Shown: positions 31,619 through 45,271 of the stretch, piece after piece | How positions within the stretch are numbered: position 1 is the first letter of the stretch | How the letters are laid out: each line of letters starts with the position of its first letter | DNA from: Pelobates cultripes | Taxonomy: Eukaryota > Chordata > Amphibia > Anura > Pelobatidae | DNA length: 64,000 nt | NCBI GenBank assembly: GCA_933207985.1 | Contig: OW240913.1 | Coordinates: 262,294,783-262,358,782 of the forward strand | Direction: 5' to 3' | The notes under the pieces: model-generated | The model's input: only the letters and a program-made list of their open reading frames with translations | What the model was told of the DNA's origin: nothing | Databases searched by the model: none | Translations under genes and position numbers: made by a program

Positions 31619-33739
31619 AACTATAGTTGAGCGCTTAATATATATGTTGTATTATAATTCTAATACATAAGTCTAACCCCTGCAGGTGTATTGCAGGGGT
31701 TTGGCCTGGTGGGGCCAGCAGGCCCATAAAAGCTGGTACGTGTGTATCTTCCTTATATACAGACCAGGTTTCAAGCTCCCTTACAATAATGATTGTGAGA
31801 GGAGCAGGGTAAGGGAAAAGACAAGGGTATGCCATTTCATGCCAGAGTGCTACCTCAGAAAATCCTCTTCCATACACATAGCAGTGTCTGCCACAGATTG
31901 TAAATAATGAGGGAGTGAGAGACAAAAATTGTTGTTAGTAGCATGCTCCCATCTACTATTGGTATGGCCAGGTGGCTGACACCATAATTATTAGGGGGAA
32001 AAGGGGGGCTATGTCCGTGTAGAGCTCAGCACACGGAGAGTAGAATAACTCTCATACTCTTAAATAACAGAGATTCTGTGAAGTGACAGACTTTATACTA
32101 GAAAATGCAACCTGCCTCTCACAACACAAAAAACTGTGCGAGGGAGAAGAGGAGACTGTTAGCAGCCTCAGCACCACTTCCATCTACTGATAGCACAGGC
32201 CCTGTAGATGGCACCATTTCTTCTATGATGCTCAACCAGGGAAAAATCCTATTAGCAACCTATAATGTGAAAAATTATTTTACTCAACTATTCCAACACT
32301 GCTGATATTCTTGATGAAATGAATGAAACAACTACATTGTTCTATCTAAAATGAATGCCCCTGTTCCAATCCATTTTCTACCCCTATAGAAGCGATGGCT
32401 AAAGGCATACCATTAATTTTTATTCCAGACAGATATGTCCTCTGAGTAACAGCTGCTAATAATAAAAGAAAGCCCCTTCAGATGATAAAATAATTGGAAC
32501 AGTCCATGTATTTAAAAAATATTGAACAGGAAGTGAATAAAAAAATAATCTAGACATTGGTATTAACATCAATTGTGTTGTTTCCAGCTGAGTAACTTCT
32601 ATCTGAACATTCCTACCATACTGCCAGCAGGATATAGTTCCAGATATCTTCACAGATACTTTGGACTGTTCTCACATTCTAGCTAGTTTCGCTGTGATTG
32701 ATTTTACAGAAGAATTATGTATTACATTCTAAAGGGGAAATGTGATTGTTGTAGACTAGACTAGGTTTAATTCAAAGTGTTTCTACTTTTCAGACGTAGA
32801 CCCTTAGGGAACATGTCTACACATGTTTGTATGTGAACTGTAAACTGTGTTCTGGCTACCTAGGATGGAGTATCTGGAGAGCAGGGCTGGCCAGTACTAA
32901 GATAGCCATGTGAGCCATTTTAGAATTCTGAACGGGTTTGAGTGTGAGCTAATTAATTAAACCACTGTTGTATTTTGTGATTGGATTCTACAAGTTTTAA
33001 AAGGAAAGGAGTACTAGCCCGTGGAGAAAGACTAAACCGGACAAAATATATATGATAAACATTTATTAAGGGATTGAGACTTTTGTTTCAATGCAGAATT
33101 GGAATGGTTTAAGTGCTCAAGAAAATGTGAACTATTTTCCTGCTATGGACAATACTGTATAACCACTGTCTTTACTGTTACCTGCTTACAAATTGTGTAA
33201 CTTCCTCTACTGAGCCTCCTAACTGCAAATAAATGGTTAACAGAAAAATCTTAGAAAATAAATACAATATATTTCTGAGTAATTCCTCCCACATACTTTT
33301 TCTTTGATGCTGCCTCCCAGGTGAGTTAGTTCCAGTATATTTGTCTTTTTAGTGCTGTTTTTAGATCTTGTTGTGTTTATTCAATCAACGTTTGTATAAA
33401 TGTTTCCAAATATTATGTTCCTTTTTTAATTTCTATTGTTCACACCATGCTTTCCCTACCTCTTGGTTTTCTCCCTGGGACTGACCACATCATAGTGGCG
33501 AGCCACAATGGTGTGCCCTTTTGCACCTATTTTCTCTCTCCCTTTGCTTCTGGGTTCCCAGTCTTTGATGAAGTATCATGTAGACTCTTGTGCCAAAGGT
33601 AACCTTGACAAAGGTGGCCCAAGATATGTGAAGGAGACCTTTTTGGAAGACTTTCCCTACAGAGAAATGTGAATCACTCCTCGTTTGGTAGATAATACAT
33701 GCTCGGAGCTGCTAGATTCTTCTGGTTGACCATTTTTGA
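31619..33739. other. Unassigned, mostly AT-rich DNA
   Basis: No transposon ends or coding frames with family motifs. It could be older single-copy sequence. The frames here are short and not conserved-looking. Confidence 0.4.
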
Positions 33740-33779
33740 ACAAAGACTCCTCAAGCACCTCCACTCAGCAGAATGGGCC

Positions 33780-34975
33780 CCGTCTGGCCATATTGCTGGC
33801 TCTATATTTCTGGCTTAGAATGCCTCTTGAAAAAGGTTTATCGGACTGGACCTGAAAAGTGCATATCTCACAGTCCACATCGTACGCGACTTCAGGAAAT
33901 ATCTCCAATTTTTGAGGAACAGAGAACTTTAGCATTTCACTTGCATCACGTTCATTCTTAGTTCTGTGCCTTGGTGGGTCACCATTCTTCTTAAACAAGT
34001 TATGATCCATCTATGAAAAAGAGGAGTACGTCAACGTAAATATTTAGACAACATCCTACTTCTGGCTCAGGATCCCAACTCTTTAGGTTATCAGATGTCC
34101 ATGGTTATCACTCTCTAATAAACTATGGATTTTGTTATCAAAATCAAAAAGTTGGCGTTATCTCTGTCTCAAACTGTTCAGCTTCTAGGTTTCTTCATTG
34201 GCTCAAGCAGTCTTGAAACTTTCACTTTTCAAATACGTTCTAGCAAGAATGAAATCAGGATGCTCATGATTTCCAAAACATTTGTCTCTGCAATCCTGCT
34301 CAGCTGATTGGTCTCCTTATAAATCCAAGCCATTTTTTCTGAGCAATTTGCATTATAGGGTGATGACACGACTAAAGGCAGTACATGTCAGGCGCCCCCT
34401 CCTGTGATCAACTGATTTTTATTTTTTATTATTATTATTATTATTATTTTTTAATAAAGAAGAGGCCTCCCTGGAATTAATTGGTGGCTCAGAAACATGG
34501 AAGCTTGGAAAAGCAAGGTTATATCTTATGCTCAACTAGATTTCATCATAGAATCAGATGCAAGCGATCTAGGTTGGGATGCTAGCTATTCAGATTTCTC
34601 CACAGGTGGACTTTGAGCACAGAATTACCTCAACTCTGACATTGATGCAATTGCCGCAAACTCTTTTCCTATCTGCAGTTTCACCAATAATGTCTAACTG
34701 TTCCCTAATCCTACAGATGAACAACATTAATCGCCTTGTAGGATCTCCTTCAAAGCTGTTGGACCTCACAAAACAACTGTACAAGGTCTATTTGAAGAAG
34801 GTTTTCTTGATACAAGTGGAATATTTTCCCAGCTCCAATAATATGGTGGCAGATTGCTTCTTACACCACTGTAGAGATTCTAGCGATTGGATCTTGTACC
34901 CACAGGTGTTCAAACTTCTGACATTCTGGTTTTGGCAGATCCAGAGAGTCCACTTTTAATTCTGCCTTTGTTCAC
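33780..34975 (+). pseudogene. DIRS-like retroelement: RT and RNase H remains
   Basis: Several frames are needed. 33835-34016 reads GLDLKSAYLTVHIVRDFRKY, the first catalytic RT block of DIRS-type elements. 34125-34305 reads LSLSQTVQLLGFFIGSS and ISKTFVSAILLS, the thumb and connection region. 34540-34600 reads FIIESDASDLGWDASYS, the start of the RNase H domain. 34730-34959 reads LLDLTKQLYKVYL, VEYFPSSNNMVAD and DSSDWILYPQVF, its end. DIRS elements use a tyrosine recombinase instead of an integrase; I did not find one. The RT catalytic Asp pair is not visible and an ATT-repeat insertion sits at 34420-34450. Dead copy. Confidence 0.75.
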
Positions 34976-35004
34976 ATGTGTCTTTTGTGATTATTCCTGG
35001 GCTT

Positions 35005-35100
35005 TAAAACTGCAAATATGAAATCTCCTGTCTTGTGTTAAAATTATGGATTATAATAGCCGTGGAGATGGTATAATCTAAATGTAAAAAGACAGGAGGC
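35005..35100. repeat. Inverted repeat at DIRS-like 3' end
   Basis: ctcctgtctt (35018-35027) is matched by aagacaggag (35089-35098) across gattataatagccgtggagatggtataatc. Terminal inverted blocks like this occur in DIRS elements; the assignment follows from its position after the RNase H part. Confidence 0.5.
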
Positions 35101-35109
35101 AATACTTTC

Positions 35110-38100
35110 TCACCCCTTCCATACTTTCTATGTTGTTTTTTAGTTTCTTGTCACTTGCTTATTGATATTTACTCAGATATTATTAAAGTTCTGGTTACAG
35201 TTCTAGTTTTTGCATCTGTCTTTGAGGCTTGTTTTTTTTTTTTTACTGTACAATTCTGTGTTACATTACCTGCCTGTATTTTATCTAATATTCTTTTTGT
35301 AATTGTACCTAGTATCATATTTGTATTTGACCTTTTAGGGTACTGTTGATTTCATTATTTTTAATTAATATTTTTTTTTTTCTGTGTGATTTCAATGTCC
35401 CTTGAAGAAGATGATTATTCATAAACAGAAGTTGGTCCGGTGGGTTACATGATAGGAACTGGATACTGAAGATGGTGGTGCCCACAGGCCACCACAAACC
35501 AACAGGTAATGCTACCATCATGGAGTTTTGCAAAATATGCAGGTTAAAAGACTCCAAAAGTTTAGCTTCAGGTATCCAAACCTATAGAGGCAAATAACTG
35601 TCAAATATTTATATTAAGGTGGTACTGTCCTCCCCCACGCTCCTAGCCCTCGCCACCCAAAATTAGTATTTCATAAAAAGAAAATCTTTGTAAAATACGC
35701 ATTTTGAGTGTGTTAGAATTTCACTGCAATTCCAGCCTAGTCAAGAAATATGCAGAGACAATGCAGGCCCTATATATTTTCTTCTCCTGACTTTTTTAGA
35801 TACTGGGTGGAGCTACTGTATCAATCCCAGTAGCTGCAGGGATTTGGCTCAGTCTATGGAGGATCCCGCGGTCTTGCGGGATCTTTCATAGATCTCCCTG
35901 CTGTACTCTCACACGCGTGAAAGTACAGCAGTGACGTTGGCTTCTGACATTGATGCAGCAGGAACTGAAGAGGACCAGCCAGAGGAAGATGGGCACGCCT
36001 GCGAGTGACTGATTTAGGTAAGTAAACCTTACCTTTACCTGGCTCCCAACCCCCGCCACTGGATCACCAGTGATGATGTCACCGTTGGGGGTGTTTGCAT
36101 ATTCTGCAGAGTCCCCAAAGTCCCCAGACGGTGACAGTGCTGCTTAAATGAAACTTTGCTTGTAAAATTACTATTTGTAATACCATCCCTTATTGTGCAG
36201 TATGGGTAGGTGCCAGAGGAAATATTTTATATAACCCTAAGAGTTTCAGAGACTCTGGGTATCTTATAACATTTGGATGTTCATTAAAATGAAGTCTTTA
36301 CATACTTCTGGATTAATCTATCCAAACTTCTGTGGATGTGTAATGTGTCTCGGATCATTGTGCCAGATGCATAAAAATAATTGAAAAGACTGGATGAACA
36401 AGATTACTCTCTTTCAAATCCAACACAATTTGTACTCTTGAATTCACCACTTCTTCATTGATCAATACTTATTGGATCTTGCACTTTAGGTCACTAAAAT
36501 GTGGTCAGACCAGCTTTTTAAATCAGTGAAATTGGTTTATAGAGTGGACATCTCTACTGTCAAATTCTTATTTGCTCTCGGGGAATTGACACCCTTTCTG
36601 TGAAAACACTACTGAAGTAACTGCACTCCATATGACCTGGGAAACAAAACTATTTATGTTTCACTTATCATTTACGCTAGAATATACAAAAAAACTAAAC
36701 AAAACTAACAACAAACCTGAGATGTGGAACTGGGTATAGCCATATAGTCAATTTGGGAACACGAGACACTATGTAAAGAGGATAATAATGCCTCTATACA
36801 TCCGTTGTTACTGATCAAGGTGTGGTAACACGGACATTATGAACTTTAAATCTTAATACTATTTTCTACAGAGAAAACATTTCTTCCATGAAAGTAAAAC
36901 TGGAAGCTTAGAACAATTTTCATCATCAATAAGATTTCACTTTTACCACAATCCTGCAAACTCTAGGCTAAGACTTGAGGAAATGTGAGAGGATTCACTT
37001 TACTTAAAGTAGCCATATAGGCCTCCTCATTTCAACATTTTTGCAAAGCTGTTATATCTTTTCATGGCTTTTCCCATCCATAGCCTGACTTGGTACTTCC
37101 AAAATTCTCAGCTCCCAGGCTTTTTTTTTTTTGCAAAAACAGCACATCACAGGACCAAAAACATTGCCAAGAAACTTGAGCAATCTATTACTCAGACAGA
37201 TAAAACCTCATAAGGAAAGCTTTACTGATTCATGCTTCCTTAAACATCTCCTTTTGGAATTGAAAGCTGTTGTAATCACATCGACCACCAAGTCTGTGGG
37301 TTATACTCATAAAAGTATGAGAGATCATCAGGTGGGTCTACATCACCACCACATAAATTTTAATATATGTTAAACTCCTGATCATGCAGTGGTATGCCCT
37401 GCTCTTTTAAGTTCAAATGCAGTGGAAGTGGAAACAAAATGTATATTAAAAGACTCTTGCAAGTACACACATTGACAATATATTTTGTAATGCAAGTTGC
37501 AAACTGTAGAGACAGATCAATAGAATTCAACTAATAGAAACCACACTATTTTTGTCTTTGTAAGCTTTCATCTATGTAGCTAAATTGAGAAATAGGGGTC
37601 ATCTGAATAAATTAGCAGCTGGTCGTCAATGTCAATGTTGCAGGCACATCAGGTTCAGTGCCAGAGTTTCCATTAGGAAAAGAAGGCACCTGCCTGCAGT
37701 TGCCTGTCCTGTAGTGGAGGGGGTTTTTACAGCACTTATAAACTTGATTTTTTGGAGCTTAGTTAGGTGGGCTGGAAAAGGGAGAGATAAGTACCAGGAG
37801 CATAGGCCAGTGTCCTCTGTAGTACAGTCAACGTTTTATGCTTGGTAGCAGAGCTGCAGGAACAGTTATAGAGTGTGTAAAACTTGTAAAAGTGTGAGGC
37901 TGTGGTAGAGATCATTTTCAATCTGCCCACTACCAGTCTCTCATATTGGAAATGTCTTGCAGGAATAACGGGGGACAACTGAATGACACACACTGTATAA
38001 CAGCTTCTGCAGTTTACTATCATTTGTAGGAGGGTGAGTTTTTGCAGTTCAGCTTTGAAACTCCACAGGCCTCTACCCAAAACACCCCTTTTCCTGTAAC

Positions 38101-38129
38101 TCAAAAACTATCCAACTAAACCTGAAGCA
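35110..38129. other. Unassigned DNA
   Basis: About 3 kb with no recognisable gene. 35400-35450 has ttgaagaag...aacagaagttggtcc, reminiscent of the hammerhead-like unit but lacking GAAAC. The 36200-37350 frames were checked for a DIRS-type tyrosine recombinase without a convincing match. Confidence 0.4.
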
Positions 38130-39820
38130 AACCCCTTAACGACGAGTGACGGACAAGGTCCGTCACTCAGGGGATTGCCATAACGACGAGTGATGGACCT
38201 TGTGTGTCACCCGTTAAAATTAACCCTGGATCGCCGCTATCACGGCAATCGCGGGGTTAATGGTGCTCCGGTCTGCCGATGTCCACATATACCTGGCAAA
38301 GGTACATACGGGGGGTATTGCTGTACTCAGTCGACATAGCTGAGCAACATATGAAGTATTATACACTGGTAGCACACAAGGTTTGCAAAATATACTGTGC
38401 AAACTCACTTTGTGTGTCAAAAAGGCAGAAAAAACACTTATTACCACTACACTTGGCACAAGCTAGCGGAAAAATGATCCCACGCTAAGGTTCAAAATAT
38501 ACCTTTTGAAATCCCCTGGGGTATCTACTTTAAGAAATGGTAGGCTTTTGTGGGGTAGTTTGAATTTAAACCCTGCTAAGATGCTTGGAAATTGCACATA
38601 GGCCCAGCGTCAAAATTCAAAGTTCGGTAAAAACTGATATGGCTTGGTCTCCTATATGGCACTGTAGCTTCACGAAATAGTGCCAAAGACATTCATTGGG
38701 GGTGTCTTTTTACTCAGAAGACTTAGCCGAGCATAATTTGGGGGGTTTGAACTTAGTGGCACATGTGAAATATACAAAATGCCCAGCAAAAATGCAATCC
38801 ATATGTAAAAAACGCACAAAATTATTTTTTATCACATACTTTAGCATATATTGGTGAAAAAATGGGGGCATGTTAAGGCACAATATGCACCTTATGAGAT
38901 ACCCTGGAGTGTCTACTTTTACAAATGGTGGGCCTTTGTGGGGTTTTTTTGAACAGTTAAACTGGTATAATACCCCAAATGGAAGCACAGGCTCATTAAA
39001 TCCGTCTCACAAAATTCTACTGTGAATACTGAAAAGGACAGGTCTCCTATACGGCACTGTAGCTTCACGAAATAGTGCCAAAGACATACAATGGGGGTGT
39101 CATTTTACTCAGCAGATGTAACTGAACACAAAATAAAACTTTGTACAGGAATAGCACACACCAACTTTACAAAATACACATGAGAATTTCTTTATTATAA
39201 GTTTGTGTGCCAAAACCCCCCACAATTTTACTCCAATATTTAGCAGAGGTTGGCGGTAAAATGGCTACAAAGAAAGTGTCAAAACAACCCTAGGTAAATA
39301 GCCTGTGATGTCTACTTTATATAAATATATACTTTTGTGAGGCAATTTTGTTTTCTTTTATGGCTATTAAGCTTACAAGACAAACATACCAAATTCTAAA
39401 ATCGCTCCACATTAAAAGTTTATTTTACTCCTTGTGCTTTGTGACCTGTAACTACCAAAAAAAACTTAAAATCCAAGACACATTATATATACTGTAAATC
39501 AGAACAACTAAATTTATTTACTTTCCTTAACCTGCACTAATTATGCACACATTATTATTGCAAAAACAGTAAAAAAAAACAAAAATCTTAATTTATTTGC
39601 ATTTTTCTGTATTTTTTTATAATAAATAAGCATTTATATATATGTTTGTTACATCAAATTAAAGCCCTTTCTGTCCTTTAAAAAAATATATATAATATGT
39701 GTCGGTGCAATAAATTAATAAAATGCAAATTGCAGTTGAACGCAACCAGCAAAAAATGAAAAAAATACTGTTGTCATTAAGTGAAAGACAAGCTTCTGAA
39801 GCTCTGTCCTTAAGGGGTTA
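38130..39820. mobile_element. 1.7-kb non-autonomous element of three ~390-bp units
   Basis: Ends are aaccccttaacgac (38130) and, inverted, taaccccttaaggac (39820). Inside, three degenerate units line up. The gggggt-tttactcag landmark recurs at 38311, 38697 and 39092; the gggtatctacttt-tttgtgggg landmark at 38517, 38903 and 39307. Units two and three contain ggcactgtagcttcacgaaatagtgcc, a short hairpin (38658 and 39053). Near the left end cgacgagtga-ggac is duplicated (38140, 38183). No protein frame crosses the units. Confidence 0.7.
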
Positions 39821-41785
39821 ATACTAGGTTTCACTCCTCTTAGAAATTCTAAACCTAATACTTCTAAACAGCCCTTAAGTCACAACTGTAACCTTTCGCA
39901 AGCTTTGAGTGCTCTTAATACTAAACACTCTATGCAATCTGACTCTGACATTAACCCCCTTTTACCTAAACTATTTCTAACATTATCATTGAGGCTGCAC
40001 TAATTGACACAGTTGAATAAACTCACTGTACTCACATATTTATTTATTTATAAAATATTTTACCAGGAAAGATTAAGATATTAAGACACAATACATTACA
40101 AGAAGAAATATACACATACATATACAGTTTCAAATTTCAATATATATTTTTTTTTGTCTAAGTGTCTAATTAATAAATTAAAATCTTTGCATAACTTGTT
40201 TGGGGGAGGGGCTAAGGGATCCCTTAAAATCCTCCTGACATGTAAATCCACCGTAATCAGATTAATAAGGCACCCTGGCACCACAAAGTTACTTGAAATA
40301 TAATATGTAATCCACACCAGTCACTCAAATAAAAAAAACTTATAAGTTCACTGTTGAAATTCAGTGATTTTCACATTTTGTATTAAAATTGTATATATGG
40401 GCTTTTTCTCCTGGAATGTAAATAAAAATCACTGACATAACCAAAACATTAAACTTTAAAAATGTGTAATTAATAAATAGGCTATAATTTAAAAAGTGAT
40501 TATGAATAATGTGAAAGGTCATGCTATAATAACAAAATACCGGAAAATTGAAAGTGCATTTTCTAAAATTAAAAGAAAAAATCTTTTAATAAAGGGACTT
40601 TTTTTTGTTACCTTTCTGTTTAGTTAATAGGTTGCTTTGAATCAAACAACTTCAATCCAACAGATGACTTTTAATGAGAACAGATTTTTTTATTATATTG
40701 TTCTTACAACCTCTCCAAGAACATGTCTTTCACACCAAAAATTGTATTATAAAAGATGGCAAAGATTCACTGATAAAACAACTACTCCTTGTGTGGAATG
40801 TTCTAATCAGTCTTTGCTTATAGACATTTATTGGGATCAACATTTTCTTGCATATATATATATGACCAAATATAGGACTAAAACCTCTAGAAATGTATAC
40901 AACAGATAAATCTAATCCACCCAGGATTTATATATACCTATTTAATATTGCTTCTCATGAAATATAGCATACTCATACTCCATCTTTTAATAATAATAAA
41001 TACGTCTTAACTATAATCCCATCAGCCACAATTATTTATCTCAGTAAGCATCATATGGCCATGGCTGCTTGACTCCTGTCTCCTTTTATCTTCTTGCTAT
41101 TTGAAAAGTATTCATCTGCACTGGTTGCAAGTAGCATAAGTAACATGTACCCAGCACAAGGTGAATATGAGCCAGAGCTGGTGCAAAGGTCTAAATATCA
41201 ATATCAATTAAGAACCGGAATTGCAAATATTGTAAGGGGTGCTGGCATACAGGATCTTATTAAGGCTGTATCTGACAATTCCCAGCACTCTCAATGACCA
41301 GAAGGATCATCACTTAAAGTTATTGACTCAGCCAGTACTCTGACTATTTTGACTTCCTTGACTCAACTTGGCTATTGTCTCTCACTCTTCTGTCTTCTGG
41401 TTTCCTTAATATCTGGCTTATACTGGCTATTTTTTCTCAGATTACGTTAAATTTAGCCATACTAAGGTCCGGTAATACATTCTTATTTAGTTCTGTTGGG
41501 GTTACATTTTGTGTATTGTGGTCATATTCATGACACTGGGTTTCTTGCTCTACGTAGCACATCTTGTTTGGCAAAGGCAGACTCCATGCAGGAACAAATG
41601 GCATTTAAAATGTCAGTTGACAAATACAGATTAGCATCTGACTGCAACTAAGTGCCAGAGTGGGTATATCCCAGGGGCGAAGAGAACTGTTCTTACTAGC
41701 AGACAGAGATATAGCAGGAATCTTAATTAAACTAGTAATAGTAGGGTAAAAATGGGAGAGCCCAAAAGTAGAAGCAAGATCAGTT
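39821..41785. other. Unassigned AT-rich DNA
   Basis: 40038-40330 contains tatttatttataaaatattttaccagg, a block I associate with 3' tails of amphibian LINE-like repeats; this is memory-based and weak. Otherwise nothing recognised. Confidence 0.35.
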
Positions 41786-42330
41786 AAATGGACACTATAG
41801 TCACCAGAACAACTACAGCTTAATGTACTTATTCTGAGAAGTATAGTCCCTGCAGCATTTTTGCTGTAAACCCTGCCTTTTCTTTAAAAAGTGTTTACAT
41901 TGCTCCCTAGGGACACATCCAGAGGTCACTCCACATCCAGATGCCACTGACGTTCAGCGTCTTCACTCACTGCATGGACACACTGAACTTTCCCCATAGA
42001 TATGCATTGATTCGATGCATCTCTATAAGGAGATGCTGATTGGCCAAGCCAGTTTTTTGCCCCGCCCACCTCCTTAAAGATCTCGGCCAATCTAATGCTT
42101 TCCCTTTGAGAAAGCATTGGATTGGCTAACATAATCAATTCTGCTGCCAGTGAGGGGGATCGGAGATGGGGCCAGCACCCGGCAGACTAGTGATAAGGTA
42201 GGTTTTCTTACCTTTCAAGGGGTGGGGGGAGGGGAACCTCCTAAATGTTGTTTTTTTAAGTTTTTTTTTTAAACATAATAGGGTCAAAAACGCATGTTTG
42301 TGTTCCTGACCCTATATTATTCCTTTAAAG
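41786..42330. mobile_element. TTAA-type non-autonomous element
   Basis: Left end ttaaatggacactatagtcaccagaac; right end, inverted, tttaaaggaataatatagggtcagg. Interior has ccaatctaatgctttccc paired with gaaagcattggattgg, and blocks shared with 730-1090 and 5880-6298. TTAA flanks suggest a piggyBac- or Kolobok-type system. Non-coding. Confidence 0.65.
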
Positions 42331-42612
42331 TGCCAAAGTCACTCCCATCCTTAGAGATTACAGGATTCCCAACGGGATTTATCAAATATGAGAACTAGCT
42401 GGTCACTATGGTAACTTGTCCTGAAAACGCAGCTGTTAAAAACTGATTTCTGCATTTTTTAAATGTGAACTAAAGACATTATAGTCTTAGAAATAACAGA
42501 AGTCTTAGATCCATAGAATAATAAAAAACAGAGATATCTCATGAAGATACTGTACATAATGTAGTGCCCGCAAGCAGGCAAATAATGGCCACAACAAGGT
42601 TAAAACATGTAT

Positions 42613-42618
<6 letters not shown>

Positions 42619-42659
<41 letters not shown>

Positions 42660-42680
42660 TATATACACATATATAAATAG
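42619..42680. repeat. (AT)n microsatellite
   Basis: AT repeat of about 40 bases with imperfect continuation. Confidence 0.95.
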
Positions 42681-42869
42681 ATATAGCAACTCACCACTCT
42701 AGAACTTCTGTAATGCACAAGGTTCTAGAGCAAACATGTGACTACTCATCAATGCAGCTCGTTAGTAGGTCTCATACTACCGGGTAAACTCTGAGACTGG
42801 ATCTTCTTGCCAGGTCCATCCATGTGGCTAAACCCCTAGAGCAAATAAAGACAATAAAAGGCTGCACAC

Positions 42870-44511
42870 ATTAAATAAAGTTATTTATTTTCTTCCTAAA
42901 ATCCATAAAAATGAACAACACCCCCCAGGAAGACCCATTGTTTCAGGGATAGGCTCACTTTTAAGTAACCTTTCCCAATATATAGATACCCTTCTCCAAC
43001 CTTTGGTCAAACTTATTAAATCATATTTAAAAGACTCCATGTCACTTTTAAAAATTTTAAATGATTTTACCTGGAAAAATAATTTTATATTAGTCACATG
43101 TGATGTCCAGTCCCTTTACACCATTATCCCCCATGGTATTGGTTGTCAAGCTATAAAATAAATTTTAACTCAAGAAGCTAGGATTCCCGACACTCAAAAA
43201 GATTTTATAATAGAAGGTATCAACATTATTTTAAATAACAATTATTTCTGGGTTTTAGACTCTTTTTATTTACAAAGAAGAGGCAATGCTATGGGGACTA
43301 GGTTTGCCCCTAGTTACGCTAATCTGTTTATGGCTGATTGGGAAAATGAAGCCATATGGGGCAATCATACCTGGCGGGCAAACCTAGTCTCCTATTTCAG
43401 ATATATAGATGACCCTTTTTTTTATTTGGGATGGACCTGAAAAACATCTTATTGATTTTATCAATTATTTAAATACTAATAATAGGGGCATTATCCTCAC
43501 ATACGAATTCAGTAAACAATCTATTAACTTTTTAGACTTGAATATTTTTATCAATAATGTACAACTCCAAACAAAAACTTTTTTTTAAAAAGTATGTGCT
43601 AACACGGCCATAGACAGGTCTAGTTGTCACTATAAGCCGTGGCTAGAAAGTGCCCCAAAAAGTCAGTTTTTACGCCTTCGCAGAAATTGCTCAGAACTCA
43701 CAGATTTTAACGAACAAGCAGAGTTTTAAAAAAATAAATTTATTGAAAAAAATTACTCAGAACCAGATCTGAATATCACAATTAATACAGTCAAACAAAA
43801 AGAACGAAAAGATCTTTTGATATATAAAAATAAAGAAAATAATGAAACCATATCACTTCCAGTTATTTTTAATTTTAATAATAAAAGCAACGATGTCAAA
43901 AAAATAATAAGAAAACATTGGCACATACTCAAACATGATGAGATACTTAATTCCATTATGCCTACTCATCCAAACATTGTTTTTAGAGGAGCACCTAATT
44001 TTAAATCTATTTTAACTACAAATTTTACAAAAAAATCTCCTTTAAAAAATTAATCATTTTTTCCTCAAACAAAAGGTTTCTTTAGATGCAAACAATGCAT
44101 TGTATGTAAAACTGTGAATCATGTTATTTCATCAAAAATTAAAAAATTTATGTCAAACCAAACCAAAAAAGTGTATGATATTTATGATTTTATAAGCTGC
44201 CATACGAAAAATGTTATTTATCTGCTCGAGTGCCCGTGTGGCCTCCAATATGTGGGGATGACCACATGGTGCCACATTGCAGAAATATTAAAAATGGATA
44301 CCTAAATCATACAGTATCCAAACATTTTATTATGCACAATAAAGATCCTCGTTTATTAAAATGTATTGGTATAAAAAAATGTTCTACCTCTTGGCGAGGA
44401 GGTGATATAAAAAAGTTACTTGGAAAAATAGAGATGGAATGGGTGTATAAACTTCAGACTCTTATACCCCATGGCCTTAATGCAGACTTTGATTTACACA
44501 ATTTTTTATGA
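42870..44511 (+). pseudogene. Penelope-like RT and GIY-YIG endonuclease
   Basis: The coding region spans several frames. 42885-43140 gives HPPGRPIVSGIGSLLSNLSQ and TCDVQSLYTIIPHGIG (first catalytic Asp). 43260-43420 gives RGNAMGTRFAPSYANLFMAD and SYFRYIDD, the catalytic YxDD-like pair. After frame changes, 43480-44060 gives the thumb (INFLDLNIFI). 44090-44300 has the CX2C module (CKQCIVC) and the GIY-YIG core (VIYLLECPCGLQYVGMTTW). The end (44370-44511) reads WRGGDIKKLLGKIEMEWVYK and LIPHGLNADFDL. The endonuclease cuts target DNA and RT copies the RNA. Stops and at least three frameshifts make it inactive. Confidence 0.9.
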
Positions 44512-45271
44512 ATTTTTATGTCATTTGATGTCTGTACCTTTAAATTATGGTTTTAATATAATTTATTTACAACATTCTTTTATTATTACCTTTTTATCTA
44601 ATATGCCCCTCCAATTTGGATTGTCTTCTCTTTTTCCAATATAAGGTGAATTTGTTTTAACTTATGTTTTTATTTTTTACTATTATTCAGCTCCTTTTTT
44701 AATGAATGTATAAAGTATTACATTTGTCATGTTTTTTTGTCCTATTTTACTATCTATATTTGGTGTTTCCTACCATTAACCTACATGCTGTAACCTAAAC
44801 TACACTTCCCATAAGGCATTTCGGCCATTAATGCCGAAAACCACGTGACCACTTTTAAATTGCTTTTTTTTTTTTAATAGTTAGCCCCTTCGTTTTGTAA
44901 TTTTATTCTTGGCTGCCACACTATATTAATTTGGGAAACTCAAATAATTCTGTTTGTAAGACTTTTGTAGTGGCCGCCGCTCGCGACTACATTTCCCATG
45001 TGTCTTTGCGGCGGAACTTCCGAAATGCGGAAGTGCCGCCGGTCATGTGACTTTTTTAAACTGCCCAAAACTATACTTTTTCACCCTCGTTTTGAATCCA
45101 AATATATTTTGATTAAGTTGTATCATTATAAATTATGTGCAGAATAAGTTATTTTGTATTTTAAAGTCGTATATATGTTTTCAATTCTGATTGGATGAAC
45201 TAAGTTTTGGCGCCAAAATTCAATCAAATATGCTCTTATATAACATCTATGTGCCAGGTAAATCAAGTTAT

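Noticed and set aside
33585..33625. gatgaagtatcatgtagactc as another hammerhead-like motif
   Set aside because: It lacks GAAAC and a stem II of fitting shape.
35400..35450. ttgaagaag ... aacagaagttggtcc as hammerhead-like unit
   Set aside because: Resembles the downstream block but has no GAAAC core or paired stem.
36200..37400. Possible DIRS tyrosine recombinase
   Set aside because: No convincing R-H-R-Y block pattern could be read in any frame.
38130..39820. CRISPR-like regular spacing of repeats
   Set aside because: Units are long (about 390 bp), diverged and in a vertebrate-like genome; not a CRISPR array.
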